A stretch of 64,000 nucleotides of DNA from Hermatobates lingyangjiaoensis. Its lineage: Eukaryota; Arthropoda; Insecta; Hemiptera; Hermatobatidae. The stretch is from positions 2,604,001-2,668,000 of the forward strand of contig JAPFBL010000002.1 in assembly GCA_026182355.1 (NCBI GenBank). The letters run 5' to 3'. Below the pieces are notes generated by a model that made no database searches, was not told the DNA's origin, and saw only the letters and a list, made by a program, of their open reading frames with translations. Below, piece after piece: positions 10,520 to 24,334 of this stretch. Numbering within the stretch: the stretch's first letter is position 1; each line of letters opens with the position of its first letter. The position numbers were made by a program, and so were the translations under genes.

Positions 10520-13515
10520 TTGAATGAATACGATACCTTGCAAACCAAAAGAGTTAAAATAATCAAGCTTCATCTATAAGTTACTGTTAACACAGATCAG
10601 AGACAATAAGGTAATAACCAATACAACATTTCATATTTGGTGCTTATATGACATTTTTTTTCAACCTGTAGGAAAACTGTCTATACAATTTACATAAATA
10701 TCAATCTGGTTTTGGCTCTATAGTTGTCATTTGACATATAAGTGGTAGAAATTGTCTTGTCAGAAATACGGTTTGAGTAGAAGTTGTCCTTCAGCGGTAT
10801 AATTAAACCGCTAAAGTTTATGATAAATAATACATTATCCAAATTGATTAAGTTCAGATAAAGAGAAAAAATCTGATAAATTGCATTTCTTTGGTAAATA
10901 ATATGTGAGAAACCTGAAATCCACCTTTCAACAGTGCGCTGATGGAATTATCGATACATTTGTTGGGATTTATCCAAAGTCTGGATAAAGTTCAAATAAT
11001 TGATTAATTCATGTAGTATTTTTTTAATAATTTAAAAAATTAATAGTTGTAGGTATTTCAGTTAATAATTTTTGGTCAAGTTATAGTCAGAAATATTGAT
11101 TGTTTCAAGGAATTTATTTTGTTTGGATAATAGTGTATAGTTCTAATGAGGAAACTGAATGTAACGAGTTCTCTGACTCCGGATTTTTTTTTACATTGTC
11201 TATGTATTGTTTTACTTTACAGTAACTTATGTTTTGAGAAGTGGCAACTGGCGCTCACATGTCATTGGCATGAGTGGTAAGGTAGTCAATGTAGGGAACC
11301 GCCGTACCCACTTCGTAGCCGCCTATTCCCTTAGTGTCCCAAGTGCACTGGGCGGCCATGGCTGAAGCTAAAACGAATACATTTCTATTATACTATCTCC
11401 TTGTCGTGTTTCCTCCTGTGATGTTATAACAAAGAAAAACGAGGATCTAACTTAATAAAAAATAAATAGCTCAATAAGAAGTGCTTGTGACTTGTTATAC
11501 ACTTGTGTTCTATTTATTTTAAACCTGATTCTGTTTCGTCCTGCTTCATAATGATGGTGTATTCATTTCACAATTCAATGTTTTTTATTAAACCTTTAAA
11601 AATTATTTTATTTGAATGGATTCTCCTAAAAAAAAATCGAAGTCAATGTAAACATAACCAATCACGACAGAAGGTCACCTATTATTCCAAGATGAATTTT
11701 CAGTTTTTATAGTTTTATTGCGTATTATGTTAATCAAAATTAATTTAATTTTTTTTATTGCATGTCAATTTTAGATTAATCTCGATGACAAAATTTCGTG
11801 ATTTAGAGTCCAGGGAATTTCAATACAACAGTATTCAGCCCATTTTCTCAAAAAAAAAGTATTCAGCTACTTAATTGTATAGCTTCATTTTAATCCTTTA
11901 ATCATGTAAGCTGCATAGTGCCACAATGTTTTAGAAACAATCATAAGTAACAAATTAAACATTTTACCCAAAAACATGACTTTTGGTTATTGAAAAATTC
12001 TGATTATTTTTTTTTCCATATTACTGTCAATTTCATAACAATGCCAACATTATAACACTCTTAATTTAGCAGTTTTAGGAGAAAAAATATTGTCGAAAAT
12101 TACATTTCGACCAAAAAAAAAAGGACTTTTCCAGAATCTAATATTGATCCAAATTAATAGGACATATCTACTCTATAGGACTTTATTTTTTTGTAACATA
12201 AAAATTGGATCCATTTATTTGAGCAGTTATGCGTATCTACAAACTTTTGGATACTTCACACATTCACACACAGACCATAGAGAAAATGTCAAACATAACT
12301 TTGGGGACCTTGAGATATATAAATCCGTTAAAAATTTCGAAATCGAAATGTTTATGATTACTATACTTCACTTATATTAAAGTAATTAACTTCCAGTGTC
12401 TGATTGTTTCTTATCAAACATGTTCTATAGATTTATAGAACGTGTAACATAATGTAACCCCTAATAACCCTATATATTCAAAACTTCATGAATCTGACTA
12501 CTGGTAAATGTATATTTCAATTATGTATTATACGTGTAGCAATATCATAGGCATGAATATTATTTTATATCAGTTTGTATTTTGGCAATATTTTTATCAT
12601 TTTACTCACCGCATATCTAGTGTGTATGCCACTAAGAATGAAATTATTATTGTTAATGACACCCTCATAACTACATATCAATGGCATTTTCGTGTCTAAT
12701 TTTAAATTTATAGAAGTTGTAGTCATCGATATCATAATGAGTATAATACTTCAGTCATGGAGCCTCCTAATTCTTGGTCTTAGAACGCCTCTTAATTTAT
12801 TGTCACTAAATGAAAATTTATTTTAACATAGGACAAAAGTGTTTTTACATGTCTCCACAAAAAAAAAAATAAAAAAACTAATGGAGCAAGTCAGGCTAAA
12901 AAATTATAGAACCCAAGTAAATTGTCCTCCCTTTCCGATAAATCTCTTAGAAAATTTCTGATTAAAAAACTACTCTAACGCTCGAAGAAAAAGAAGCTAT
13001 GTTTTGTTCAAACACTGTATTATTGTTCAAGCAGGCATTATTGGAAATCAGTTGACCAATGTTTTTCGTGAATTGCAAAATCATATCACCATTGGCATTG
13101 CTAATATGATGGTCAGGTTGAAACCTAAAATAAATACATTACAACTATAAAAAATATGTATCATATTCTTTTATTATATGTATGTATTATATACTTCTTA
13201 TAGATTCTTCTTAACATAATTATTGTTTAACTCATCTTCTTAAGGTTATTATTTTTGTATACCTATTGCTGTATTGTTAAAATTGTCAAAAAGTAGACGT
13301 GAAAACATATTTATGAATCTAAAAAATATTTCAGAACAGCAAAATATATCAATGAGTGTTAAATAAAATTTTATTGATTTAACTTTTACTAATAATTATA
13401 TTAAAACGTAGGTTAAGTTATGAATGGTGTCAGATTTATGTATTTATAATGCACTTTTTTTAACCTGGTGATTCACCCAATTAAATACTTATATGAAGTT
13501 TCCGAATTCATAAGT
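10520..13515. other. Intergenic, with a GC-richer patch at 11230-11370
   Basis: The patch at 11230-11370 (GGCGGCCATGG near 11352) has a composition unlike its surroundings and could be a degraded SINE. The remainder is AT-rich, with short chance frames such as the one at 12090-12380, whose composition (K, F, Y, I rich) gives no protein-family match that I recognise. Confidence 0.4.
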
Positions 13516-13520
13516 TTTGA

Positions 13521-13633
13521 CAGGTATATCTCTACAACAAGAGTTCATTGAATGCATAACTTTCTCATTTAAGAGTGTTAGCATGAGAAAGTTAAACACT
13601 CATTCAATGAACTCTCATTGTAGAGATATGCCA
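13521..13633. repeat. Inverted repeat (hairpin), ~50-bp arms
   Basis: The left arm, containing ATCTCTACAACAAGAGTTC and CATAACTTTCTCAT, is complementary to the right arm, containing CATGAGAAAGTTAAACACTC and AATGAACTCTCATTGTAGAG. The spacer is only about a dozen bases. The arms differ by a few substitutions and small indels. No terminal target duplication was evident. It could be a small foldback MITE or a local inverted duplication. Confidence 0.75.
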
Positions 13634-13639
13634 GTGACC

Positions 13640-15480
13640 CCGAGAAGGGTTAGTTAATTTTAGATGAAATAGTTTACCTACATTATGCCCTTCTCAAAAT
13701 GACGGCCCTAAATAAAAGATAAGAGGTGAGTTCTCAGAAGGACATGCTGTTCCAATTAGCTTTCAGACCTACCTGGAATCAAGTTTCATCGGCTCCGAGG
13801 GAACATTCTCTACCTGATAATGAATTACTGGCATCCACAAGGGCTGCCTAAGCAAAGCAGCAGGCCGAATATCCACTAAGAGATGTTACTGAGATCCTTC
13901 ACTCATACACAAAAACACCAGTTAACCCTCACTTATTTTACATCAATCAATTAATTAATCATATATTACGAAATCAGAACTCATGTTTGAGAGCTCTTCA
14001 TGAGATGAAAGTGTGACTGATATCTCCAAGGAAGCCATTGCATTTATGTGAGTTCCACACTATCGGGTTGATTCTACATAATGGTCAATGAAATATCCTG
14101 TTACAACAATTACAGGAACACAAAAATATCTCTTAGATTCAGTTTATTCAATTTAAGAATAATAGAACCAAATATCAACATTGGAGTGATAAAATAATGG
14201 AACAGTCATTCAGAAGGAGTGTACTGATTCATTTACAAAATATGTTTTCAGAATAATAACTTTAGAATTTTAAATAATATTAATTCTTAAATATCAGAAC
14301 ACCTATTTTTTTTTAAAAAATAAGAATTAAAACGATATAAAAGTTTTTTAATAGATATTAAAAAACCATTACATTATAAAGATTACAATTCTTTTTAACT
14401 AATTTGCGTTTATGGGTTTCATAGTAAACTGTGATTTTAGACAATATTTTCTTCTTCCTAAACTACTAATTCTAGAACGTTAAATCATTAAGATTATTAT
14501 AACAGTGATAGAATCAATGACTGAAAAAACCTCCAATATTTAAAAAAAAACTATAAAAGTTTTGTTGCAATAAAATTTAAAAAAAAAATACTCATTAATT
14601 TTCTAAACTTTTGCACTTTATACAGGTCCCATAACGAGACCGGACATAATGAATTATACATAAAAATAGCACGGGAGAAGCCGAACTTTTTTTGTTGAAA
14701 TTACAGAAACAAAAACAGTTGTTAAGGGATATTTTATGATTAAAAAAAAAATTATGCAAAACAGCTGACTGTAGAACATGATATTTTTTGAGAAAAATCT
14801 ATGTAAAATTTTTATGCTACAAACTCTAATTACAAAAAAATTATAAAGAGTATATGACCAAAAAACTGAGAACTCAGATAAAGTGCAATACTTGTTCAAT
14901 TTATTTACATAGACTCATCAGAATTTTTTTCATCAGAATCAATTCAAAAATGATTTATATTTAAACGTTAATTAAATTTGAAGATACTTTAATGATTTAG
15001 AATATGACATAGAAGAAGTTTTAATTCTTAAAGTAATGAGTATTAATCAATCATATCAAATCAGCATTAGATTTTATACTACACTACAACAACTAAAATT
15101 GTTGGACACTTTGAGGATTTTTTGGTCAAAAACTTCACTCTGTCTTCCGATGTTTTGAAAAATTCATATTTTCATTGTCAAGGAAATATATCATTTATGA
15201 TCAGTGCCTAAAAAATATTAAAGACAAATTGAAACATAAACAAATGATAATAATTAAGCATACCTTACACTTAAAGCAGGAGTTAACAACGGTAGGTTTT
15301 AACTAACTCAGACTATGATCTGAGGAGGTTATATTGTTGTTACTATGGAGTATGAGAATTAACAAATAATCAGTAGAAAACATTTTGAGTTTCAAAAATT
15401 TTACTAGTCCTTAATAGAAGACGAATGTATTACATTTTATTTAAAGTTTAACAAATCTTTTGTGATCTGTGTTAATTGTT
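13640..15480. other. Intergenic, nothing recognised
   Basis: AT-rich sequence with A and T homopolymer runs and no supportable gene. Confidence 0.5.
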
Positions 15481-15489
15481 TAAAAAATC

Positions 15490-15875
15490 AATACTACCAT
15501 TGCTTTATTGGCATATGTATGGTTTTACGGTAATATTGAAGTATCAGAAAGGTCATTTTTCTTTCATTATGACAAAATGGCTACTAATTTAAGGCCATCT
15601 TTCCGGTAATCAATAGTTAATCTTTTTTATTAGGTATTATCTTACTATCAATATTTCTTAATCTTATGCACTGAAAGAGTGGTATTACACTAAAAATGAC
15701 AACCATTAGGTTTTACTTGTAGTAATAAGAAAAGGCTTTGGTTAATAAGTTTCTTTACAAGTTACAACATACCTATCAAATGAGAATATCAAGAAAATTA
15801 GCTCTAATCATTTGTTTAAAAAAACGGAAAACTCTTAATTTTAAAGGAATCACTCTGGGCTGTTTTTTTGGATAT
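15490..15875. repeat. Diverged dispersed repeat, copy A
   Basis: Aligns by eye with 25790-26193: shared TTAGGTATTATCTT, AAAAATGACNAC, ATACCTATCA and GAATCACTCTGGGCTG blocks in the same order, with an estimated 65-75% identity over ~240 bases. A shorter relative lies at 24335-24490. The family is unclassified. Stop codons are frequent in all frames, so no protein can be proposed. Confidence 0.55.
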
Positions 15876-15879
15876 CGAC

Positions 15880-17635
15880 GCAGTTGATAATAGAGCTTGA
15901 TCTATTGAATCAGAATTAATTGAATGATGTGTTGATCGAAGAAATATAGAATGATTTATAGTAATCCAGCACAAGAGCAATTAGTGTTAGTATAGGGTCT
16001 ACCACAACTGAAATTGTCACCACTTCAGGTAGACTTTTGTAAGTGTGCCATCGCACACTATTAGGGTAATTCTTTATGGATGATGACCTACTATATGATC
16101 TAAGTAATTAAGGTTTCAATATCCAAAATGTGCAGGTGATTTTGTCACTATAATCAGGAATGTTTGATGATATTGAATCTAGTATCATTGAGCATGGTCT
16201 CAATTGACCTAAAACTGTCTTTATTCATTTCTCAAAAAGCAACAAAGTAGTCTCAAGGATTTTTTTAGTGAACATAGTAGAATTCTGAGATATACTCCAT
16301 TACATGAGAATCTGCTCAGATGAAATACTAAACTTGAAAAGCCATATAGCAGATTTAAATTTAATTTTAAATCTGAGGTCTACGGCCCTCAGTGTAATAA
16401 TAATAGTATATCAAATTTTGCTAGATCAATAATTTTGATATCTTGAGCTATAATTGATATAACGGATATAGCCTTTTCTATAACTGATATGAACTTTACC
16501 ACAGAATTCATATTACACGATACACACGTTAAACTAAAATAAAGACTCAGTTGATTGTCATCGAGTTTGATATTATGTTTTCTTACAATAAAACTGAGTG
16601 CAGACCTCTCTATTTATTATTTCTTTATTCGCTTTTTAACTTAGAAAATAACTTTATTCTGTTCGTCAATATAAATTACTATCTGTCTCGCTTCTAGCTG
16701 CTATAATCACAATTAAAGAATTCTTATGGCATGGCAACTAACTGCACGTCTTTTGTCTAATAGACGAGTGGAAAACTGATAGTATCAGAAAGACATAAGT
16801 AATTTGAATTGATTTCACAGGTTAACGAACCATAACATCTTTCTTCCTTTCCTTTGCCCGTGTTCCCTGTTCTGACTGATGTCTGCTAGGGAAGCATACT
16901 TCGGCTTGTTCTGCACTCCTGGTATTCTAGAGTCCCCATAGCTGGATTGACAAAGACTGTTTGTTCTTTCCTTAGTGAAAGTCCTAATAAGGATCCAAAC
17001 ATAAATAAGAAAACTAAATACTTCTGAACTTGAGGTTAACAGGTAAAGATATATCAATAAACGGAAGGTTGTTCATTTATTATTCACTCTGTTGTTAGAT
17101 GCGTTTTTCTAAACCATTATTCTCATCCCATAAGCAGGAACAACCAATATGGAAAACAATAAGCAGAACAACAAAAAAGACAGAAATACACTGACGACAC
17201 AAATATCAAACTTATGGATTAATATCAAACTATTGCTTTATAAAACTGGAATGATATTGGACTTAGTGCATTAAATTAGAGGAGGAACTAAAAGTTCCCC
17301 TTGTTAACTGTATGTCTATATACCAAATTAAACAATTCATTAAGACAACATCCCAACAATCCACCAAGCTGCAATAAAAGCTGTGGAGCCTTCTATAAAT
17401 CTCTTCCTTACAATTGCAATTCCTCAGGCCAAAGTACTCCTTCTTCTAACATCCTAGGAAATTCCTAATTACGTCTGAATAGAATGTCAGTAAACTTATA
17501 GGAACAAATTTTCTCTATTGTCATCATTACCTGTAAAAACAATAGATATTTTTATTGACTTTCTATGAAGAATAAGTGTACTATATAACTTTCCAAGTAG
17601 CTTTAAATTTAAAATTGTCTTCTTGCTTATATTTC
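15880..17635. other. Intergenic, nothing recognised
   Basis: AT-rich DNA. An 80-codon minus-strand frame at 16815-17057 shows no recognisable domain. Confidence 0.45.
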
Positions 17636-17639
17636 ATCA

Positions 17640-17920
17640 TAGGTCCGGGGTTCCATGCCCACCTGGCCCTCGATTTATCCATGCGGGATGTGAATAAATG
17701 AGCATGTCGCCAATCGGAGAAGGACGTTAAACCGTCGGTCCCGAGCCTGCACGATGTCAGGTACTTGTTAAAGATCCCTACTCTAAATACACTTGAGTTA
17801 AGTAAAATTTAGGACTCCCACTGTAGAATCAATCTTCATTGTGTAGTATCACAGGGCCAATGTTCGGCCTACGTGTGTTCCCTTGTGAGACTGCCACTGC
17901 AACCTAACCTAACCTGTATT
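17640..17920 (+). repeat. SINE copy, tRNA-like head truncated
   Basis: Starts inside the box B-like segment (GGGGTTCCATGCCC). It continues through the shared body, with GGACGTTAAACCGTCGGTCC, the CACGATGTCAGGTAC block and TTGAGTTAAGTAAAATTTAGG, and ends in CAACCTAACCTAACCTG. It parallels the copy at 57331-57635 throughout, which defines the family without external data. Confidence 0.8.
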
Positions 17921-17924
17921 TCTT

Positions 17925-19480
17925 CATACATTATTTTCTATATGTGGAAGTACAAACCGGATTATTTCTTGTTACTAGTGTTCTTGTTTCTAAAATTTAG
18001 TGGCTATTTGCTACCAATGTGCCGAACTGATTTTACATTGTTTATACAAGAATTATTGAAAAAAAAAAAATTATTTAACAGAAGAAAAGCTGAAACCAGT
18101 GATACTTCTCATTTTAAAATGTGACTTTCTATGATGAGAAGATATGAATTTACTGCGAATTTGGTAAATCCCTCCTGGAAGTTGGGTGGTTATTTGCCTG
18201 GGATACCCACTTCGCTACTTTCACTCTCTTGGTTGGTCAGTGATGTTGAATTTGCCAGCAGGCAATGACCTCTATTTCAAGTTCTGTTCTCATCTTCCAC
18301 AGGCCCACCCTGACCTAGGTTAGACCTTGGGACAAGTTTTTGATCTTCAGTCCCCGTCCTTCGCCGCTGTTTCTTTAAGTAGAAGTTTAAGTAGAAGTAG
18401 AAGAATTTTTTTTAAAATGAACAAAAAAATAAAAAACTTTAATTTGTCTAAAATTGACAAATGTTTCCTCATTTGATTTATTGTGCATCCATTTATTTTA
18501 TTGCACATATGTATTTTAATTTAAGTACAAAACTCGAATTAAATAAATAAATTTAAAATATTATTATTAATTTATATGTAGGTTACATGTTAATATGTTA
18601 TTATTAAAACTAAAAAATTATTATTACTATATTATATTATTATAATATATTATATTATGTATATTATTACTAAAAAATGTTAGACTCTTTTATTGCCGGA
18701 AAGAACGTTAAATAAATATAATGGTACAGGACTTCAGTTCTTAGTATTGAAATGTTTACTTTGGTTACCTGTACTCATACTCTAATCGTGAGAGATTTTT
18801 TTTATTGCACACACATTATCGACTACTGGTAACTTATCTTGTAGTGGTTTCTAGAAAACCGGTCACTTATATGTATTTGTAAAGTAAATATAAAATCCAC
18901 CGCCTAATTCTGACCATATCTACACATTATTTACTTTTGATAAGCTGTGATAGATAGATGGCAAAAACTTTTAAGATTTGCCAGGAAATCATATACATAT
19001 TGTGAGTTTACGTTTCAGAAACTAATGAATACAATTCTTTACTTGTATGTTTTGATTTTTACTTGCTATTTCAAAAAATAACATTTTCTTCTAATGACAA
19101 TATGTATAGACGGGAATATCAGTTTTGTAGCGTTAGTTTTTATTTTCTTTATTTTGATTCGTTGTAATCTTCAATATAAAGGCGGTATCTTTGTATAATG
19201 TTTCAATTTGTGTATTGAACGACACAAGCACACGCGCATACCACACATTCACACACACACACACACATGAAAGAGATCACAAAAACTCACTACTATATTT
19301 CCAATGCCCTGTCATCAAGTAGAAAGATAAAAAATCTTTCTGGTCGCTACATGACAAGTGACGAATGATTTTGTCATGATGTTTATGTGTGTTCCTTCTG
19401 TGAATTTAATTTATTCATTTCGTGGAATAGTTTTATTGTAATCGCTGATATTTATATTAGTCTAAACTGCAGTAAGAGTT
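17925..19480. other. Intergenic, with a possible second SINE-like patch at 18140-18400
   Basis: The GC-richer block at about 18140-18380 ends in an AAGTAGAAGTAGAAG-type simple tail, as many SINEs do. I found no second copy in this window to confirm it. An AT palindromic stretch lies at 18540-18665. Confidence 0.35.
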
Positions 19481-19483
19481 TAG

Positions 19484-19570
19484 GGTAGCTCTGTGGCAAG
19501 GTGGTCAACTCTGGACTGGTAAATCCGGAATTCAATACCCACTCTGGCCCTCTATTTATTCGTCGGATTA
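19484..19570 (+). repeat. tRNA-derived SINE head fragment
   Basis: GGGTAGCTCTGTGGCAAGG resembles a pol III box A (TRGCNNAGYGG type). GGAATTCAATACCC, about 45 bases further on, resembles box B. The following CTCTGGCCCTCTATTTATTC matches the head/body junction of the 57.3-kb SINE. The copy then diverges. Confidence 0.6.
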
Positions 19571-20020
19571 ATACATCTTTGTCAACGTATTGATTCCTTA
19601 GTCCAGAGAACTCTCTATATCTAAGAAGCGTGTCAAGATGATTTCTTTAAATTTTAAAGATCTGTCTATTTTGTTAGCCAAAGGTTTTAGAGCTGAACTC
19701 TTCATCATGTTGTGTCTTTGAAAGAACTTATTCAACAAGAACCTCTCTTTAATGTTATAAGTACATAAAATGTAGATTTTTCAAGAGATCCTCTTCCACT
19801 TTTAGATAAAAAAAAACTATCTTTGCATGTTTGAATATTTTTGAAAGTATAACTTACTCTATAAAGATTAATAAATATTGGGACTGAAGTTTAAAATTCC
19901 TTTGCAACATGTTGAAAGGTATTTATTACCATGACCGCTCCCGTATTTTTGAATGTTTTAGACCTATCAACAGTTCATTTTAGTCTGTTAACTGTTAAGA
20001 TATTTCCAGCCAATCTATAC

Positions 20021-20228
20021 CTTTTAAAAGTTTAAGCTAAGTGCTTTATGGATACCTATCTTCCTTGAAAATGGAGGATCCAGAGAAGTGTGTTCCTTTG
20101 ACGAACACACTTTTTAAAGTTTAAAAAGTTTAAAAGTTTAAACTTTTAAAAGTTTATGGTAAGTGCTTTATGGATACCTATCTCCCTTGAAAATGGAGGA
20201 TCCAAAGAAGTGTGTTCCTTTGACGAAC
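20021..20228 (+). repeat. Two ~86-bp direct repeats flanking an AAAGTTT-rich spacer
   Basis: 20021-20106 and 20143-20228 are near-identical: both run from CTTTTAAAAGTTTA through GTGCTTTATGGATACCTATC and GAAAATGGAGGATCC to CCTTTGACGAAC. The ~36-bp spacer is built of overlapping TTTAAAAAGTTTAAAAG units, suggesting slippage or unequal exchange between short palindromic tracts. Confidence 0.9.
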
Positions 20229-20816
20229 TTCATTGTTTGTGAAATTCCCATCACCTTTTGTCGGTTTATAATATGGTTAAATATTCTTTTAGTGATTACT
20301 TTTTGTAACCAGTAAACTTTTTTTAAAAATGTTTACGTCTTCACAATAAACTTTTCGAGATTTTCTCTTTACTCTTCTTAAAATTGTATTATGTTGAGTG
20401 CGGAAATATCACATATTCTTGTTATTTTTGCTATATTCAAATTCTTCCTGGTTATTTTTTTAAGATTTTGTAATGTCATTACTATTTTGTTTTAGTTTTA
20501 GTGTATCTGCATAGAGTATCCAGTCTGGAACTTTTTATTTTCTATAAAAGATTTTAACGATTCCTTTCTATCCTCCAATATTGAAATGAACCTTGTATCT
20601 CTGTGATCAGACAAACAGGTTCACTTGGCACATGCCAATTTTTATCCATGTCACCAAGGTGGGAATTACAAATAGTTATGTTTAAATCCTCTCACTTCAA
20701 TTTTGTTTCAAAGGAACGTTTTTTATTCTTACTTAATATATCTAAATGATGACTTGCAATAAAGTTATAAAAATCCTCACCTCTTTTGTTGATGTTGGTG
20801 GTTCCTCACACTAGAT

Positions 20817-20963
20817 CACTGTTTCTCATACATTTTTACTTCAGTGCGCACCTATAAATAATAGGTGCACATAACGAAAGCTCCTTTAAAATCATTAAAT
20901 GATTTAAATATAGAAAAAAATTGAAAATAAGAAAAATTGTAGAAAATTAAAAGCATTTTTTAT

Positions 20964-21013
<50 letters not shown>

Positions 21014-21281
21014 AATAACAAAGGTTTTATATCCCAAAGAAAAGGAAAAGAGAAACCATTATCCATTGCTGCTTAAAGATTAAAGAAATTTGCTTTCCAG
21101 TTCAAAATATCAAGTGGCGGAGAATTTTCTCAGTTTGAAAACTACATATGTACTTGGTGTTTCTAAAATAAACCAAAATGAATCAAATTTTTAAAATATA
21201 AATCTGTTATACAAATTTAATCTTCGGTTATCTCGGGGCGCACCTGGCTACCTTCCAGGGTGCACCGTTTGATAAGTACTG
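20817..21281. mobile_element. Non-autonomous hAT element (465 bp)
   Basis: The left end CACTGTTTCTCATAC and the right end, in reverse complement CAGTACTTATCAAAC, form imperfect inverted termini. Both lead to a GTGCGCACC / GGTGCACC-type subterminal block. The element is flanked by a perfect 8-bp duplication, CACTAGAT, at 20809-20816 and 21282-21289. It contains a (GA)n microsatellite and no transposase frame. Confidence 0.85.
20964..21011. repeat. (GA)n microsatellite
   Basis: A nearly pure GA dinucleotide run lying inside the 20.8-21.3 kb hAT element. Confidence 0.95.
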
Positions 21282-21289
21282 CACTAGAT

Positions 21290-24200
21290 GATGGGCATTA
21301 ACTTCACAATCAATATATATATTGATTATTACGATGGTAATCAATATATATTGGTATTACGATCAAGACTATTGGTATTACGATGGTCTACGAGTAGTTT
21401 ACTTTCAAAGGAGCTTTGTTTGGGTCACCAGAAAAACACCGAGGCACAAACTATCTTCGAATATCGTTTGCTTCCATCAGAGTTTTGAGAAACACCGCAA
21501 CTAAGACTCTGAAAATAAATACATTTGTGGGGGAGGAAGTTAAAGATGATTCTATTTGAAGGTCTGCTCTTGGTAAACTGTGAGATCTATAGTGTACCCG
21601 ATTACCGAAGTTTTTTAAGATGCCCAATGTCTTAACCCCTATACAACCGTGTGCTCGAATATTTCTTTGGAGGTTTGGTCCAGGGTTAAACAATTCTCAA
21701 AAAAAGCATCCTTAAGTCAAAGTTTAATCTATATTTGAAGACAACTTCAAGGTTTGGTATTGTTGTTTGTCAAAGAACTATTACATAGTTTTGTTCTATT
21801 TTCTTATCTTTGAGCTATTACTATTAGCTAAATATTGTCTTAATATTATATGCAACCAAACTAATCTTATGTGCATTAGTAAATATTAAATGGAATATAA
21901 TACTACATATGTTATAAGTATATATTATAATAGTTCTTTCAGCAAACCAAAAATACTAAACCCTGAATATGTCTACCAATTTAGATATGGGGCCAAATAT
22001 GGGGCGTTATTTAACAATATATGTTTTAATGAAGGACTGCTTCCAACTTTTACAATTTAGATATATAGACAAAATGTTGGCCTAACGTAAATTTTTGAAA
22101 ATTGTTTCATCGAACCAAACCTCGATAATGAAAAATATTCCGTACATATAAAACTTCAAAATCGAGGCAAAGTGAAACAAGAGTTAAGAAAAAAACTTAC
22201 TAACTCAAATTTTTGGAAATTTCAACTTCAGCAGAACAAGAAAAAAAGAAATTATAGCATTATAGCAGCATTCAAAATTGATGTTCTGAAAAGATATTTT
22301 TTGGTCCCAGCTGCAGTTCAGTGAAGTTCGAAAAGAACTAATTATTCAAGTCAAAAAGAAAACAAATATCACTTTTTCTCACAAGATAGCTTCAGTTTTC
22401 GACGTTTATTTGAAATTCATTGAAGGTAAAATTCTAAATCAGTCCACATTTAAATAACGAAATTGTAATCCTTTGAAATAATAAAAAAAATAATCAATCA
22501 AATATATTTTTTTTGGTGAATAATAATAGTAATAATAATGAAATATAAACTAATAAGCGTCAGTAAGTAGATCCCTGTCAGAGAATTTGGAAATATGTAA
22601 AATGTTTTGATGGTAGGAAAAGTTGGAGGAAAACTGGACATCATAACCCACTTCAGCTTTAGTCATGCAATGGAAATTCGCGAAAACTAATACATTTTCA
22701 TGACTGGGATTGCCCAGTGACAAAGCACGCGAGTATTCTGTTTCGTCACAGTTAAATTTGACCCTAGGAGTAGGTCACTATCGATTGCTACTTCATTCAT
22801 TCCTACCGACTGGAAATATTATTTCACAATGTATTGATTGGTCACCTCAAGGTGTTATATCTATACAGAACTAGTGATATATAAATATCATTTACATTAT
22901 TTGAAAAAGAATGTAATTTAAACTTACAAATTAAATTATTAAAAAAGGAAATGAAAAGGTTTTTCTCTTACTATTTGTATAATAAGACTCCGCATTACTT
23001 GGGCTCAATTCGGAGGGCTTTCGAATTTATACTCTTAAAAGATGAATAAATGGGCAGTAAGTATAGGTATGCATTAACTTGAAATAGAAGTGATGTATTA
23101 TCCAAATGGTGCATCAATTCCTCATATAGACAGAGGACTAAAAAACTGTATAAATATTATTAAAACCAATTGATCTAAATTTCTATGGTATTCAAAGATA
23201 ATACTAAATTTATTAGAAGATAAGACAAAAGACTCTCTATTATGCATTTCAAAACGGTCGAAGGATGAAATATTTATTATAAATCAAGATGGGAAATTTC
23301 CTAAATAAACTAGACTAAATACTATTGAAACAGCATGTCTTTCATTTTCATCTTATAATCATGGACCCAAAAGTCATGGTTCCGGATATATATATAACTT
23401 GAATACCTTTAATTGGATTTAACAAAAAAAAAGTAGTTATAAATAAACAGTGGCTTTAAATTTTTTCCTAATCCATTAACTAGAAAAAAATATTGTGTAA
23501 GAATAGAATTATCAAAAACAGAATAACTTTCATTAAATAATGTAAATACTCGTACATATGCCCTGGCGAATATGTGTTAAATATTTAGGATCATCTGTAC
23601 AGGTACTCTTGGAGACACAGGTCAACGTAACAGAAATTATCAGACTATTCTCAACCACTATTTCTCTTTTTCCCTCCCTCACTTTCCCAACAATCTATGT
23701 GAAAGTACGATTTGCACCCTAAGTATATCTCTCTACAAACACATGATATCCATCAGAGTACTTTGACTAATAATCCTGAGTAGAGAGAACCTAGTGAAAC
23801 GCTTTTTTATGCACTGTCAGAGAGGAGTGGTTGGTGGTATTTAAGTTTGAAAAGATGTTTCATTGCTTTGTGATTGTAAACATTAAATTTTTCTAATAGA
23901 AATTTATATAAAGTTTTATTTACAAAAAACATTACATTTTTAAACTTTGTGATTTATAAGAATAACATAGGACCTTCACCAGATTGTACAATGATAAAAA
24001 AAACGTAATGTTTTAAATTCATGATGGATATCTTTACTGACACGATTAAACTAATTTATGGAGGAAACAACCGCTAAACATTCCAAATATTTTATTATGT
24101 CCTCCTGGGTGAAGGATAGTTGTTTAGCAAAAGTGTTGGAATAAAGCTAAATGTTACACTCTTGAACACATCTAATTATTAGAAATATAGTTCTTAGAGT

Positions 24201-24330
24201 ATTTAAAAACTCGATATTTTTTGGGAATTATTAGAACATGGAAAACTTTTTTTTCTTACTTAATGACAATGCAGTGAAGAATGGAGAAACATATAATACA
24301 GTATTGTCTTACTACAAACATTTCATAAGG
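21290..24330. other. Intergenic, nothing recognised
   Basis: AT-rich. Small overlapping frames at 21288-21693 show no domain. Otherwise no feature could be supported. Confidence 0.45.
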
Positions 24331-24334
24331 TTAC

